Shown: positions 37,526-48,220, counted from the first letter of the stretch. The stretch: 64,000 bases of DNA from Pseudoalteromonas piscicida (GCF_000238315.3 NZ_CP011925.1:1116001-1180000), one strand, 5' to 3'. Program-made: numbers and translations. Notes: generated by a model not told the origin, from the sequence alone.

Positions 37526-38280
37526 TTCCTTGTTTAGACGTAAAAGACGGTCAGGTCGTCAAAGGTGTTAAATTTCAAGGCCATGAAGTCGTCGGTGATA
37601 TTCTTGATCTCGCCCAGCGTTATAGCGAGGCAGGTGCTGATGAACTGGTGTTTTATGAGATCAGTGCTAGCGTCGAAAAGCGTTTGCTCGATGTCAATTG
37701 GGTAGCTGAAATTGCCAGACATATCGATATACCATTTTGTGTAGCTGGTGGGATTAAATCGGTGGCTGATGCGGCTCGAGTGCTTGAGCAAGGCGCGGAT
37801 AAGATCTCCATTAACAGCCCTGCCATTGCAAGGCCTGAACTCATTAAAGAGTTACATGACGAATTTGGCAAGCAATGTGTGGTTGTGGGCGTAGACAGCT
37901 TTTATGATAAGCAAACTCAAGAATATTTAGTATACCAGTTAACTGGCGATCCGAATGCGGCAAGTCGTACTCGATACAAAACGCAAGAATGGGTCAAACG
38001 AGTTCAAGATCTTGGCGCTGGAGAGATTGTACTTAATTGTATGAATCAAGATGGCGTGCGTAATGGCTATGACATAGCGCAGCTCAGCGCGATTAGAGCG
38101 CTGTGTAAAGTGCCACTTATCGCCTCTGGCGGCGCAGGCAGTATGCAAGACTTTGTTGATGTATTTAAACAAACTAATGTAGATGGTGCTTTGGCTGCAA
38201 GTGTGTTCCATAAAGGTGTAATTGACATTCCAAAGCTCAAGCAGTTCTTAATAAATAATGATGTGGCGGCACGACAATGA
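37507..38280 (+). CDS. hisF: Imidazole glycerol phosphate synthase, cyclase subunit
   Basis: A 257-residue TIM-barrel enzyme that, with HisH, forms imidazole glycerol phosphate and AICAR. Catalytic Asp in [14 protein letters not shown] and [19 protein letters not shown] and [11 protein letters not shown] bind phosphate. Homologous to HisA next to it. Overlaps hisI by 4 bases. Confidence 0.96.
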   Translation: MLSKRIIPCLDVKDGQVVKGVKFQGHEVVGDILDLAQRYSEAGADELVFYEISASVEKRLLDVNWVAEIARHIDIPFCVAGGIKSVADAARVLEQGADKISINSPAIARPELIKELHDEFGKQCVVVGVDSFYDKQTQEYLVYQLTGDPNAASRTRYKTQEWVKRVQDLGAGEIVLNCMNQDGVRNGYDIAQLSAIRALCKVPLIASGGAGSMQDFVDVFKQTNVDGALAASVFHKGVIDIPKLKQFLINNDVAARQ

Positions 38281-38888
38281 TAATTAATAAACAAAACATA
38301 GCAGAAGTAGATTTTGATAAATCAGCACTCATTCCCGCTATCGTACAAGACGTATTAACCGGGGTAGTGTTGATGCAAGGCTTTATGAACAGAGAAGCCC
38401 TTGAAGTGACGCTAGAAAAGCAGCTCGTCACTTTTTATTCGCGTTCAAAATCGCGTCTTTGGACCAAAGGTGAAACCTCAAACAATGTTTTAACCTTGGT
38501 GGAAGTACATACCGATTGTGATAAAGACAGCTTACTGATTTATGCAAAGTCGCAAGGTCCAACTTGCCACCTCGGTAGCGAAAGCTGCTTTGCGGAAAGC
38601 ATGCCAGAGCTTGCATTTTTAGGAAAGCTTGAGCGAGTGATTGCCCAGAGGAAAAATGCATCTCCTGAAAGCAGCTATACTGCCTCTTTATTTGCTAAAG
38701 ACTTAAGTCGTAGTTGTCAAAAGGTCGGAGAAGAAGGGGTTGAAGTGGCGCTGGCGGCGATGAAAAACGACAACGAAGAGTTGCTCAATGAGTCCGCAGA
38801 CTTACTGTATCATCTTATTGTCCTACTACAGAGACAAGGGCTTACGCTCAGTGATGTGGTCAATACGCTCAAAGATAGGCATAAGTAA
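38277..38888 (+). CDS. hisI: Bifunctional phosphoribosyl-AMP cyclohydrolase / phosphoribosyl-ATP pyrophosphatase
   Basis: A 203-residue HisIE fusion carrying steps two and three of the pathway. The N-terminal cyclohydrolase has [28 protein letters not shown] and the metal-binding [11 protein letters not shown] and [12 protein letters not shown]. The C-terminal pyrophosphatase has [14 protein letters not shown] and [13 protein letters not shown]. It is the last gene of hisGDCBHAFI, the same order as E. coli. Confidence 0.96.
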   Translation: MIINKQNIAEVDFDKSALIPAIVQDVLTGVVLMQGFMNREALEVTLEKQLVTFYSRSKSRLWTKGETSNNVLTLVEVHTDCDKDSLLIYAKSQGPTCHLGSESCFAESMPELAFLGKLERVIAQRKNASPESSYTASLFAKDLSRSCQKVGEEGVEVALAAMKNDNEELLNESADLLYHLIVLLQRQGLTLSDVVNTLKDRHK

Positions 38889-38927
38889 TTTGCGCTTTGG
38901 GTAAGTAACCATTTCACCTACTTTTTC

Positions 38928-38965
38928 GTTGGCTTGTTTCAGGCATTGTGCAGTAACAAGCCAAC
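38928..38965. repeat. Inverted repeat after the his operon
   Basis: GTTGGCTTGTT (38928-38938) and AACAAGCCAAC (38955-38965) form a perfect 11-bp stem with a 16-base loop, 39 bases after hisI. It could be the operon terminator, but no T run follows on the plus strand. Confidence 0.5.
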
Positions 38966-39107
38966 CTACCACAATCGAAATAAATCTGTAATTAGATCAA
39001 CTCCCGTTCATATAAATAAGGTAAACTTCTCATAGTCTTACAACTATGCAGTGGCAAAATATTAGTCTAACTTTAATGGTGCGATTGCGAACAGTATGGA
39101 ACGATTT

Positions 39108-39608
39108 ATGAAAACAAGATTACTTGGTCTATTGCTGGCAGGGTTAACTGCTGCCGGATGTTCAACATTGAGCCCTGAACAACAGGAAAAGTTGGATGAT
39201 ATGTCGGGATGTGAAAAGCTAAATACGCTTCTAAATGCTTCTGCAAATGGGTTTTCTGCGCTTAAAGGCGCTGAAGTCGGTGCAAAGTTAATGAACTCTT
39301 GGCAGGCTAAGGCACACCTAGTTGGCAACAAGTGCCAAATTATTGAAAGTACCGCTGGTAAAACAAAATACACTTGTTCAGAGCAGTTTAGAGAGTACGA
39401 AAACGCAGTAAAAATCCATAACTATGCGCAGAGTCTAGCAAAGCAATGTTTAGATCACTCTTGGGTTGGTGATAGCCAAAAGAGTGGCCAGCTAATGCGT
39501 ACGAACATTATGTCACCTAGCTCTACTAGCAAAATTGCAATTGAACTAGGCAAAGGCCTCGACAAAGTCACGCCATGGATCGTTACGTTTAATGTGACTG
39601 AAAAATAA
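39108..39608 (+). CDS. Lipoprotein of unknown function
   Basis: A 166-residue protein with a signal and lipobox ending in TAAGC. The mature protein has five more Cys, in pairs that could form disulfides. Met at 39108 is preferred because GGA lies 7 bases before it; an ATG at 39096 has no ribosome site. No family is recognised. It stands alone after the his operon. Confidence 0.7.
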   Translation: MKTRLLGLLLAGLTAAGCSTLSPEQQEKLDDMSGCEKLNTLLNASANGFSALKGAEVGAKLMNSWQAKAHLVGNKCQIIESTAGKTKYTCSEQFREYENAVKIHNYAQSLAKQCLDHSWVGDSQKSGQLMRTNIMSPSSTSKIAIELGKGLDKVTPWIVTFNVTEK

Positions 39609-40002
39609 GACGTAAAATACGGAGAAGCGTTGTGCTTCTCCTACCCTATCCCATCCTAACATTTCTCCTTTGCAATCCCCTTCACATTGTCTGTTTGAGC
39701 GTTAATAAATTTTTAATTGTTGCTTTACTCGGTTCTAATGTCGCTTCGCGTGGCGTCTTTTATATGAAAATAGTGAATAGTAATTGTGGTGTAACGCGAT
39801 ATTAATTTAGAAAAAATAAGTAGTATATATTTTGAGCGGTGTTGAGATCTGCAACAGTCTATATTTAATTGATGCTGATTATGCATCTCTTTGGTTTTTG
39901 TGTGTTAATAAAAAGCTTGTTTATTAAAAAAAAGTAGCATTTAATTCAGCTGCTATTTCTGTTGTTAGCGCTAAATTAACTACTATTTTTAAAGGAATTA
40001 AG
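39609..40002. other. AT-rich 394-base gap
   Basis: No reading frame of note. A hairpin GGAGAAGC/GCTTCTCC (39621-39641) just after the lipoprotein gene may end its transcript, although it lacks a T run. The rest is very AT-rich and probably holds the promoter of the dermatopontin-like gene, which has its own AAAGGA ribosome site. Confidence 0.5.
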
Positions 40003-40794
40003 ATGAACACATTGATAAAGTTGTCGGCTCTATCCCTCTCTGTTGCTATGTTTTGCATCCCTGCTTCGGCTAATGAACAAGCTAAGCCATTTGAGTATAC
40101 AGTAAATGGCAGTGTATATGAGATCCCCGCTTCTCAAGCTAAGAATTTAGATGAGATAATTGCGCTAATAGAAACTAATAACGATGTTTCAGGTTATGAC
40201 GTTACTGAGACTAAGTTAGCAAAAACTGAGCGCACAGAAATTGCCAGTGATTTTTCAACGCTAGCTGGTGGTAACTTACGCGTTTATAGTGAACTCAATA
40301 CGGGGTATTTAAATGATTTTGACCAAGCATTTACTTACACTTGTCCAAGTAATATGTTTATTAAATCAATTTCAAGCTACCACCAAGATAAACAAGAAGA
40401 CAGACGCTTTAGCTTAGTCTGTGCAAAATTTACAACGGATAGCGGTAGTCGCATTTATCGTAAAACGACAAAGTGGAGCGGTTACGTAAATTCATATGAT
40501 CAAGCGTTTAACTTTGTTTGTCCTAATGGCCAATTCTTTGTCGGAATGTCAAGTCGCCACGATAATGGCACAGAAGACCGTTTGTTTAACTTTAATTGCG
40601 CATCTATGGCAACCTCGAGCACAGGCGCTGCACTATTCGCTGAATCATGTATTACAACACAATACACAGGCTACGACCAACCTTGGACATTAGGTGGTAA
40701 TGGTGCAATCATCGGCATGTCAAGTCGCCATGATAACAGAACGGAAGACCGTCAGACTGCAGTGAGTTATTGCTCAGCTGCGAGTGACTGGTAA
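40003..40794 (+). CDS. Secreted dermatopontin-like repeat protein
   Basis: A 263-residue protein with a signal peptide (cleavage near residue 24, ASA-NEQ) and three units about 60 residues apart, from about residues 104, 163 and 223. Each begins with [FY]DQ[AP][FW] and continues to a GMSSRHDNGTEDR-type motif and a Cys (unit 1 is more divergent, SSYHQDKQEDRR). This pattern matches dermatopontin, an animal extracellular-matrix protein with rare bacterial relatives. It is probably exported and may bind a surface or sugar; this is inference. It is monocistronic. Confidence 0.72.
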   Translation: MNTLIKLSALSLSVAMFCIPASANEQAKPFEYTVNGSVYEIPASQAKNLDEIIALIETNNDVSGYDVTETKLAKTERTEIASDFSTLAGGNLRVYSELNTGYLNDFDQAFTYTCPSNMFIKSISSYHQDKQEDRRFSLVCAKFTTDSGSRIYRKTTKWSGYVNSYDQAFNFVCPNGQFFVGMSSRHDNGTEDRLFNFNCASMATSSTGAALFAESCITTQYTGYDQPWTLGGNGAIIGMSSRHDNRTEDRQTAVSYCSAASDW

Positions 40795-40909
40795 TACTTT
40801 CCTATAGAGTAGGGTTGATACCCTACTCTATGTCAGAATTTCGTCATTTCACTGTCATATAAAAGTCGCACACTCAAAATGTAATTAGTTAGCGGATTTA
40901 AGACTCATT

Positions 40910-41671
40910 GTGACCAAACCGAATATTTTTCTCATCAATTTAGATTCTTGTACTGATAGACTCAAGGAGTCTACTTTCCAGTTTGATAAGTTCTCACTAC
41001 CCTTTGAAAGAATAAGTGCTATAAAAGGTGCAGAGCTGAGCCCAGACGTTTTAGATACGAGCTATTGTAAGTTAAAAAACACTAAGCAATACTTCCGGCC
41101 TTTAACGTTAGGTGAGATAGGCTGTTATTTAAGTCATATAAAAGTACTGAGCAAAATTGTTGAGTTAGAACTGCCCTACGCTTTTATTTTTGAAGATGAT
41201 TTCCAACTACACGACGACTTAGCACAGATTGACCAACTGATCGCTTCATTGCCATTTGATTGGGATATGATCAAGCTATTTCAATCTCAGAAGAACAAAC
41301 GTACTCCGATTGCAAGCTTCCCGCTAAATAAATCGTTATCGCTATTTATGCAAAATAAGGTACCTGCCGGAACCGTTGCCCAGCTTGTAAGTCTTAAAGG
41401 AGCAAAGAAAATATTATCCAAATCAATTCCTTTTGGCAGACCGATTGATATTGATTATCAACATTTTTGGGAAAAAGATCTAAGTGTATTCGTAATGAGT
41501 CCTTGTCCTGTTAGCCATGGTGAAAAGTTTGCGAGTACCATAGATAGAGCAACAAGTGTTACAGGAGCAAAGCGGTATTTTTGGCGTAAGCAGTTGCTAC
41601 AGATAAATAAGTTTATAAAAAACAAGTTTTATCGCGGGCTGGTTCTCAAACGCTATCAGCAACACTTCTAG
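40910..41671 (+). CDS. Glycosyltransferase family 25 (LPS sugar transferase-like)
   Basis: A 253-residue GT25 protein: FLINLDSCTDRL at the start, FERISAIKG, LTLGEIGCYLSHI and the FIFEDDFQL motif with metal-binding Asp residues. GT25 enzymes usually add galactose to lipo-oligosaccharide. Start GTG at 40910 with only a weak ribosome site. It stands alone, away from an LPS cluster, so its acceptor is unknown. Confidence 0.85.
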   Translation: MTKPNIFLINLDSCTDRLKESTFQFDKFSLPFERISAIKGAELSPDVLDTSYCKLKNTKQYFRPLTLGEIGCYLSHIKVLSKIVELELPYAFIFEDDFQLHDDLAQIDQLIASLPFDWDMIKLFQSQKNKRTPIASFPLNKSLSLFMQNKVPAGTVAQLVSLKGAKKILSKSIPFGRPIDIDYQHFWEKDLSVFVMSPCPVSHGEKFASTIDRATSVTGAKRYFWRKQLLQINKFIKNKFYRGLVLKRYQQHF

Positions 41672-41866
41672 TTATATGGTGCGAAAGCCGCTGTACGCCT
41701 TTTGAGCAATGGGTTTTATACTTGTACGTAATAGAGAAAAATTCGTGTTAAAAGTGTAATTTATGGGAAGACTTCTGAAAAAGATGTGCTAGTATCTAAG
41801 ATTATTGCAATAAGTTTAACTTTTTGCTTAAACCATTAATAATAACAACGTTGAGGGAGCACAGAC

Positions 41867-42415
41867 GTGTCTATAGAAATCAACTTTGAACTCTCTGATT
41901 CAGATCTTGAACACTTCCGTGGAATGATGAAAGCTGCTATTGAGAAAAATGGCGATGTAAGTGATGCCGAAATCATTGCTAAAGCGCGTGATTTAGTGGC
42001 AACGATGGAAAAATCCAACCTTCCTGAATTTGTAAGCACTCGTCTAATTTCGTTACAAACGCTAATTGACGCAGTGTTAGATGAAGAATGGCAAATGCCA
42101 GAAGATGAAAAGCGCGAGATCATGGCGTCTCTTGCTTACTTCAGTGAGCCAGAAGACATCGTTCCAGATCATATTCCAGTATTAGGCTATGTCGATGATG
42201 CGATTATGATTGAACTTGTGTTACAAGAACTGTCGCTAGATTTAAAAGCATACCGTGAATTCTGTGGTTTTAGAGCTACTGAAGAAGCAAGACGTGGTGA
42301 TAACGCTAAGGTCGATCGCGAAAGCTGGCTTGCAGGTACACGTTCTCAGATCCGCTCTTCTATGCGTAGAAGTCGTTCTAAAAACCGTTCACGCTTCTTC
42401 TCTCGCATTATGTAA
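41867..42415 (+). CDS. YkvA/DUF1232 family protein
   Basis: A 182-residue protein with the DUF1232 core (ASLAYFSEPEDIVPDHIPVLGYVDDAIMIELVL). Unlike membrane-bound relatives it has no clear membrane segment. The C-terminus is Arg/Ser-rich (SSMRRSRSKNRSRFFSR) and may bind nucleic acid or acidic lipids. The GTG start follows GAGGGAG. Function unknown. Confidence 0.82.
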   Translation: MSIEINFELSDSDLEHFRGMMKAAIEKNGDVSDAEIIAKARDLVATMEKSNLPEFVSTRLISLQTLIDAVLDEEWQMPEDEKREIMASLAYFSEPEDIVPDHIPVLGYVDDAIMIELVLQELSLDLKAYREFCGFRATEEARRGDNAKVDRESWLAGTRSQIRSSMRRSRSKNRSRFFSRIM

Positions 42416-42468
42416 GTTAAGTAGCCCTAAGTTAAGCTGATTGAGATTAAGCTTAGGACTGTGGACTA

Positions 42469-42498
42469 AAAAAGGGCTGATAATCATCAGCCCTTTTT
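42469..42498. terminator. Bidirectional terminator between ykvA-like gene and M61 peptidase gene
   Basis: A 12-bp stem (AAAAAGGGCTGA with TCAGCCCTTTTT) with a 6-base loop lies between two convergent genes. Both strands end in a T run. Confidence 0.92.
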
Positions 42499-42507
42499 GA
42501 TTGCGTA

Positions 42508-44286
42508 TTATTTTATTTCATTTGGGTGAGAAACCCCCATCCATGCTCTATAAAGTAGCGCTTGCTTGCTTGATGGATTAGGCATGAATGTTATCTTTTT
42601 AGGCTTATCATGTTCGCGGTTAAGCTTGATTTTTGTATTCATCAACTTATCTCGACGGATAAAGTCTACCGCGATTGTTTGACCTGGCTCGAAGTTTTCT
42701 AAGCTCGCTTTTAAATCTTTACGAACATGGTGCTTATCAAATGCAACGATAAGATCGCCTGCCGTTAACCCTGCTTGCCATGCATTTCCATCTCGAGCTA
42801 CATGGGTCAACTCCAGTAATTCCCCCTTTTGTCTTGCCATACCATCTATGCCCGCAATCACTTTTGCCGACTCTGGATAATCATAAACAAGCCCCACTTC
42901 GTCGAATAACTTGTCAAAATCTATGTTCGCCGGTGTCTCAACATGTTTATTCCACCAAGTACTGTAGTCTTTACCGGTAAGCGCTTTTAGGATGTTTTTA
43001 ACATCTTCACTGGTAAAGCTATTTGGCAGTTTATGCTGTTGGTAAAGCGCTTTATGAACGTCACGGTAGCTAATTTTTCCGTTTGACTTTTCGAGTAAGT
43101 CGATGTCAAGTGCCATGGACACCAACGCACCTTCTGAATAGATATTGGTACTGTAATTTATGCCATGATCGCCACCTTGATTGATCCATTTATCAAAGCT
43201 CGTTGCTGCTACCGACTGAACATGACGACCAGGAGTTTTCAAATGACGATTAACACGCTTAGTCAGCATTTTAAGATATTCGTCATTGGTGCTGATCCCT
43301 GCACTTAGCAGCAAATAATCCTCAAAGTAGCTGGTTGAGCCTTCTGCTAGCCACAACAAATCAGTGTAATTTGGTGCCACGTAATCATAAGGAACCATGC
43401 CCGCTGGGCGATAGTTCTTAACATTCCACGTGTGGATGAATTCATGTGCTGCTGTAGAGATAAAACCAATGTAATCATCTCTTTCTTTAAAACTGTCTCT
43501 ATGTCTTTGAATAATTGTCGAGTTTAAGTGTTCTGTTGCCCCTCGTGCACCACTGGTTGCATGCACCATAAAAACATACCGATCATAAGGATAATCGTGC
43601 CAAATGAGGGTGCCGGTTTGAACAAGTTTTTTAAGATCAGCGAGCATTTGGTCAACGTCATAGTTGCCCTCACCCCAAATAACTAATTCATATTTGCGGC
43701 CATCTACTTCAAATTTATGCAGTTGATTAATACCAGTTTCAATAGGGGAATCTAACAATATGTCATAGTTATCGGCTTTGAAGCGGTGTTTTGAATCGGC
43801 AAAGTCCATACCAGAGACTGAGCGCCAGTCTTTAGGTACATTGAGTTCAACAGAAACAGGCTCAGATCTGAAAGATTCACTAAACATCAAAAAGCCAGAT
43901 GCATCGATAAACGCATGGGTGTCATCGATGTGTCTGGCTCGAAGACCTAACTCATTGGCATAAACCTGATATTTAACCGTTAATTCTGTAGGTTCGCTTA
44001 GGTGCACGCGCCATGTGTTTTTATCAATTTTTTCCCATTTTTGTTCTTGCCCGCTTTGAGATTGTGCATCAAAAAAGCGTACACCGTTGGCTAAATTCAA
44101 TATTTCGTAGCGGCCTGTACGCCAATCTGGAAATTGCACATCAATGCTTGATTGTGAGGATTTAGGAAACTTAACTTCTACTTCTGCAAGGTGATGCTGT
44201 GGTTGTGTAATTGAAATACGGTAGTCGACGTCAGCATAAACACTAAATGTTGCTGCACATGCTAAGGCTATAAGACTTTTCTTCAT
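42508..44286 (-). CDS. M61 family metallopeptidase with PDZ domain
   Basis: A 592-residue exported peptidase. A signal peptide (LIALACAATFSVYA) is followed by the M61 N-terminal beta domain, the zinc site HEFIHTW (near residue 280) with the Glu in LLWLAEGSTSYFEDY, and a C-terminal PDZ domain (LTAGDLIVAFDKHHVRKDL). M61 glycyl aminopeptidases are common in marine Alteromonadales. The Met at 44286 starts at the signal peptide; the frame is open 11 codons further. No clear ribosome site. Confidence 0.9.
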   Translation of the reverse strand: MKKSLIALACAATFSVYADVDYRISITQPQHHLAEVEVKFPKSSQSSIDVQFPDWRTGRYEILNLANGVRFFDAQSQSGQEQKWEKIDKNTWRVHLSEPTELTVKYQVYANELGLRARHIDDTHAFIDASGFLMFSESFRSEPVSVELNVPKDWRSVSGMDFADSKHRFKADNYDILLDSPIETGINQLHKFEVDGRKYELVIWGEGNYDVDQMLADLKKLVQTGTLIWHDYPYDRYVFMVHATSGARGATEHLNSTIIQRHRDSFKERDDYIGFISTAAHEFIHTWNVKNYRPAGMVPYDYVAPNYTDLLWLAEGSTSYFEDYLLLSAGISTNDEYLKMLTKRVNRHLKTPGRHVQSVAATSFDKWINQGGDHGINYSTNIYSEGALVSMALDIDLLEKSNGKISYRDVHKALYQQHKLPNSFTSEDVKNILKALTGKDYSTWWNKHVETPANIDFDKLFDEVGLVYDYPESAKVIAGIDGMARQKGELLELTHVARDGNAWQAGLTAGDLIVAFDKHHVRKDLKASLENFEPGQTIAVDFIRRDKLMNTKIKLNREHDKPKKITFMPNPSSKQALLYRAWMGVSHPNEIK

Positions 44287-44464
44287 TATTTTTGTATTGG
44301 TAATTCGAGATAAAATCAATTTACCAAATCAGCGACTTACACGCTAAGTAATATCGATGAGTAAACAGCAAACTCCGATACTTTACCTCGTTAAATTTCT
44401 GCGCATAACAGCTTAATTTGTTGTAGACTTAGTAACTAAGAGATTATTTTATGATTGGAAATCT

Positions 44465-45997
44465 GTGACTGATAATGCCGTGATGCTTGAGCAAAAATTA
44501 AAACAAGCCATAGAGGCTAGAAAAACGCTTGAGGATGCAAGAAAACAACAAGTAGAACTCCTTACTCAGTTTGCTGCAAAGTTATCCTTAGCCTGCAAAG
44601 GGCAAGATGTTTCACTTGATAATCAGTTAGCTAAGTTTCGCCTTGCACTTAATAAAGGCGTCGATTTTGAGCTGCTTGTGCCTTTTATTTACGGAATTTC
44701 CGAGCCGCTAAAGTCACAAGAAGTGACCAATTCAAATAATCAAAAAGCGTTGCAAACAGCAATTCAGCAAAGCGGAAAGTTACTGCAGAAGCTCAAGGGA
44801 TTACCAGATGAGTCGCGCAGAAAGTTGCGTCACTTATTGGATGTGGAACTTGAAGATATCAACTCTACTAATGCCTATATCCCCGCGTTGGAGTCTTTGG
44901 TTTCTATCTACCATACGGTTCTACAATCAAAAGTAGAAATTACTGAAGAAACATATAATACTCACCACCCTGAATTAGCTGCTGAGCTTCAAGCTTTGAT
45001 CAACGAGTTAATTTTCGAAGATGAAGTTATAGAAAAGGTCAAAGGTATACGTGCAAGCGTTGCTGAAAACAACAGTTTAGATAATTTATATTCAGCAGCG
45101 ACAGAAATCATTAAAATTATTGCGCAAACGATTGCCAAAGAACGCCAATCTGCACAAGGTTTTTTGGTTTCACTGAATCAAACACTGGAAGAGCTACATC
45201 GCTCTATTGTTGAAACAACGGCGCGTTCAAAATCAACATCTAAAGAATTACAGTCGTTAAACAATAAAATAGAATCAAAAATTCAAAACTTAAATCAGCA
45301 AACCCAAAACGCCAGCTCTATAACAGAGCTTAAAGCCTTGGTCGACAATGAGTTGAAACTACTGAGTGCTGATTTGATAGAGCGTGAAAAGCTTGAAAAA
45401 AATGAGCGAGAGGCGCTGCTAGACTCGTTTGATGCAATTAATAATCGTATTAACACCTTAGAGTCTAAAGTTTCAAATTATAAAAAGCGACTCAGCGAAC
45501 AAAAGTTCAAAAGCCTATTGGATAGCTTAACTAAGTTACCAAATAGAGCGGCTTTTGATGAGCGTCTAACTCATGAAATGCACCTATTTGAGATAAACGA
45601 TTCAGATGTGACGCTGGTTGTTATCGACGTCGATCACTTTAAATCTATCAACGACCGTTACGGACATAGTGCGGGCGACAAAACCTTGCAAGTGATCGCA
45701 CGAGCCCTTAAAAAGTCTATTAGGAAAAGCGATTTTATCGCACGCTACGGCGGCGAGGAATTTGTCTTACTAATGCCGGGCATGCCGCTCACTCATGCGC
45801 AAAAACCGCTTGAAAAAGTAAGGCAAGTCATTAAATCTATACCATTCAAATTTAAAGAAAAAGAAGTTGAAATTACGATTTCTCTCGGCGCTACTCAGTT
45901 TGTCAAAGGGGATACTGCCCTGAGCGCCTTTGACAGAGCTGATGCAGCGCTTTATGAAGCGAAAAATAGCGGGCGAGATAGATTGTGTTTTAAGTAA
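44465..45997 (+). CDS. Diguanylate cyclase (GGDEF) with coiled-coil sensory part
   Basis: A 510-residue cytoplasmic protein whose last about 165 residues form a GGDEF domain with an intact active site (GGEEF, residues 429-433) and the inhibitory I-site RKSD (420-423), so it should make c-di-GMP with product feedback. The N-terminal 340 residues are helical with long coiled coils and resemble the N-terminal region of other Alteromonadales/Vibrio cyclases; no known sensor domain is seen. GTG start with GGA 6 bases before. Confidence 0.9.
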   Translation: MTDNAVMLEQKLKQAIEARKTLEDARKQQVELLTQFAAKLSLACKGQDVSLDNQLAKFRLALNKGVDFELLVPFIYGISEPLKSQEVTNSNNQKALQTAIQQSGKLLQKLKGLPDESRRKLRHLLDVELEDINSTNAYIPALESLVSIYHTVLQSKVEITEETYNTHHPELAAELQALINELIFEDEVIEKVKGIRASVAENNSLDNLYSAATEIIKIIAQTIAKERQSAQGFLVSLNQTLEELHRSIVETTARSKSTSKELQSLNNKIESKIQNLNQQTQNASSITELKALVDNELKLLSADLIEREKLEKNEREALLDSFDAINNRINTLESKVSNYKKRLSEQKFKSLLDSLTKLPNRAAFDERLTHEMHLFEINDSDVTLVVIDVDHFKSINDRYGHSAGDKTLQVIARALKKSIRKSDFIARYGGEEFVLLMPGMPLTHAQKPLEKVRQVIKSIPFKFKEKEVEITISLGATQFVKGDTALSAFDRADAALYEAKNSGRDRLCFK

Positions 45998-46100
45998 ATA
46001 AAGTTAACTCGGGTAAAGGCTGAGTGGCGAGGCATTATACTCGCCCCCGCTTTGCTTGGTTATACCAATTCGCTGCGCATTACAAACAAGGAGTAAGCCT

Positions 46101-47444
46101 ATGCAAGTAGAGCTAAACCCAACTGGGGTTCTTAACCTATTATCAAGATTGGAAGTCGATTTACTTCAGCAGTCAACCACAAGTGAGAGATATAGGCTTT
46201 TTAGAAATTGTGCATTGGCGGTGTTGAATGTAGGTAGTCATACAGATTCCAGCTCTGAAATCTACGATAAATACGAAAATTTCGATATCCAGCTACTCGC
46301 ACGCGAGCGAGGAATAAAAATTGCGTTAAGCAACCCCCCAGAATCAGCTTTTGTCGACGGTCAAATAATTACCGGTATCCATGAACACATATTCTCCGTG
46401 ATCCGCGACATACTTTTTATTTGTCAAAAATACCACGGTGAAAATAAATCGCCGGTAGAGATTACCCATATGGTTTTTGACATGCTGCGTAACGCTGATG
46501 CGCTTGAAGTGAATAAAGACCCTAACATGATTGTCTGTTGGGGCGGTCATTCAATCAATGAAGTTGAATACAAATACACCAAGGAAGTGGGTTATCAACT
46601 TGGCCTTCGCGGCCTAAACATTTGTACTGGTTGTGGACCGGGCGCAATGAAAGGCCCGATGAAAGGAGCAACAATTGGTCATGCTAAGCAACGGATCTCG
46701 AATAACCGTTATTTAGGTCTTACTGAACCCAGTATTATAGCCGCTGAGCCGCCTAACCCCATTGTTAATGAATTAGTGATTTTGCCTGATATTGAAAAAC
46801 GTCTAGAAGCGTTTATACGCATTGCGCATGGCATCATTATTTTCCCTGGTGGTGCTGGAACAGCTGAAGAGCTGCTTTATTTACTGGGTATTTTGTTACA
46901 TCCAGAAAACGAAAAGCAATGTTTACCTGTGATCTTAACAGGCCCTAAAGAGTCGGCTGCATATTTTGAAGAACTCAGTGCCTTTGTTGAAAAAACACTC
47001 GGGAAAGAAGCGCTGTCTAAGTTTGAGATTATCGTAGACAATCCAGAGCTGGTAGCCAAAAAGCTCAAACAATCTATGGCAACGGTGCGCGAGTATCGTA
47101 AGTCTGAAGGTGATGCCTATTACTTTAATTGGACATTAAAGATTGAAAACGATTTTCAACATCCATTTGCACCAACGCATGAAAATATGTCGGGCTTAGA
47201 CTTACACCTAGAGCAGCCAAAACAATTACTGGCCGCTAACTTAAGACGTGCTTTTTCTGGTATTGTTGCCGGTAACGTGAAGGATGAAGGTATTACAGCA
47301 ATTAAACAGCATGGTCCGTATGAATTAAGTGGCGATAAATCCTTGATGGCCGATATGGATAAGCTGCTAGGTGCATTTGTAACTCAGGGGCGAATGAAGC
47401 TACCTGGGAGCAAATATATACCGTGTTATAAAATTAAAGCTTAG
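46101..47444 (+). CDS. ppnN: Nucleotide 5'-monophosphate nucleosidase PpnN
   Basis: A 447-residue LOG-family enzyme that splits purine and pyrimidine monophosphates into base and ribose phosphate; E. coli PpnN (YgdH) is stimulated by ppGpp. It aligns from [11 protein letters not shown] and [11 protein letters not shown] to the end; the active region has [14 protein letters not shown] and [19 protein letters not shown] at 46101 is chosen with AAGGAG before it. The E. coli vicinity to xni is kept. Confidence 0.94.
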   Translation: MQVELNPTGVLNLLSRLEVDLLQQSTTSERYRLFRNCALAVLNVGSHTDSSSEIYDKYENFDIQLLARERGIKIALSNPPESAFVDGQIITGIHEHIFSVIRDILFICQKYHGENKSPVEITHMVFDMLRNADALEVNKDPNMIVCWGGHSINEVEYKYTKEVGYQLGLRGLNICTGCGPGAMKGPMKGATIGHAKQRISNNRYLGLTEPSIIAAEPPNPIVNELVILPDIEKRLEAFIRIAHGIIIFPGGAGTAEELLYLLGILLHPENEKQCLPVILTGPKESAAYFEELSAFVEKTLGKEALSKFEIIVDNPELVAKKLKQSMATVREYRKSEGDAYYFNWTLKIENDFQHPFAPTHENMSGLDLHLEQPKQLLAANLRRAFSGIVAGNVKDEGITAIKQHGPYELSGDKSLMADMDKLLGAFVTQGRMKLPGSKYIPCYKIKA

Positions 47445-47449
47445 AGTGA

Positions 47450-48220
47450 ATGAATAATTTGTTGTTAATAGATGCGCTTAACCTTATCAGGCGCATCTAT
47501 GCTGTTAACGAACCAAAAGGTAATAAAGAACAAGAGGCCCATATAAAGGCCTCTTGTCTTCGTGTAGAGCAAGCTACTCGTAGCTTGTTACGTAAAACGG
47601 GGGCGACACACGCCGTCGCGGTCTTTGATGGTGATAAGAGTTGGCGTTATCACTTTTACCCAAAATATAAAATAAGCCGTCAACCAATGCCCGAATTCCT
47701 AAATCAGAACCTCGATAAGTTTTCAGAAGCGTTCGCAAGTGTAGGTATTAAATCATTTAATCCCGAACATGATGAAGCTGACGATGTGATAGCGACGCTT
47801 GCTTGTAAAGCCGCTGCCGCCAATGTCAACTGCACGATAGTATCGACCGATAAAGGCTTCTTACCCCTGATAAATGAAGCTATCTCTGTGTACGACTATT
47901 TCAAAAAGTCGATAATTTCTATTGAAGATATCAAAAGTCGATTTTCTGTGACCCAAAATAAGCTCGAAATGTTTTGGGCACTAAGTGGCGACAAGACGAA
48001 CGATATTCCTGGTGTTACAGGGGTTGGGGTCAAGACGGCGCAAGAGCTGCTGGCAAAACATGACGACTTTGAAAGTATGCTAAAAGATGAGACCGTAAAG
48101 CCTGCTGCAAAAGCAAAATTAGAGGCCGGAGCAAGCGACTATGTTACCAGCCTTGCACTGGTGACACTAAGAAGAGATATTGAAATTGGCTTTAGTTTGA
48201 AGGATATACGAGTGGTTTGA
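47450..48220 (+). CDS. xni: Flap endonuclease Xni
   Basis: A 256-residue protein of the 5'-3' exonuclease domain family of DNA polymerase I: LLLIDALNLIRRIYA, AVFDGD, EADDVIATLA, STDKGFLPLI and GDKTNDIPGVTGVGVKTAQELL (shortened: DIPGVTGVGVKTA). Xni (ExoIX) cuts DNA flaps and needs fewer acidic residues than Pol I. It starts 5 bases after ppnN and is likely in the same transcript. Confidence 0.93.
   Translation: MNNLLLIDALNLIRRIYAVNEPKGNKEQEAHIKASCLRVEQATRSLLRKTGATHAVAVFDGDKSWRYHFYPKYKISRQPMPEFLNQNLDKFSEAFASVGIKSFNPEHDEADDVIATLACKAAAANVNCTIVSTDKGFLPLINEAISVYDYFKKSIISIEDIKSRFSVTQNKLEMFWALSGDKTNDIPGVTGVGVKTAQELLAKHDDFESMLKDETVKPAAKAKLEAGASDYVTSLALVTLRRDIEIGFSLKDIRVV

Noticed and set aside
46061..46070. 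TATACCAATT before ppnN as a third MITE
   Set aside because: Only one end-like decamer is present; the following sequence does not match copies A or B and no second end is seen within 200 bases.
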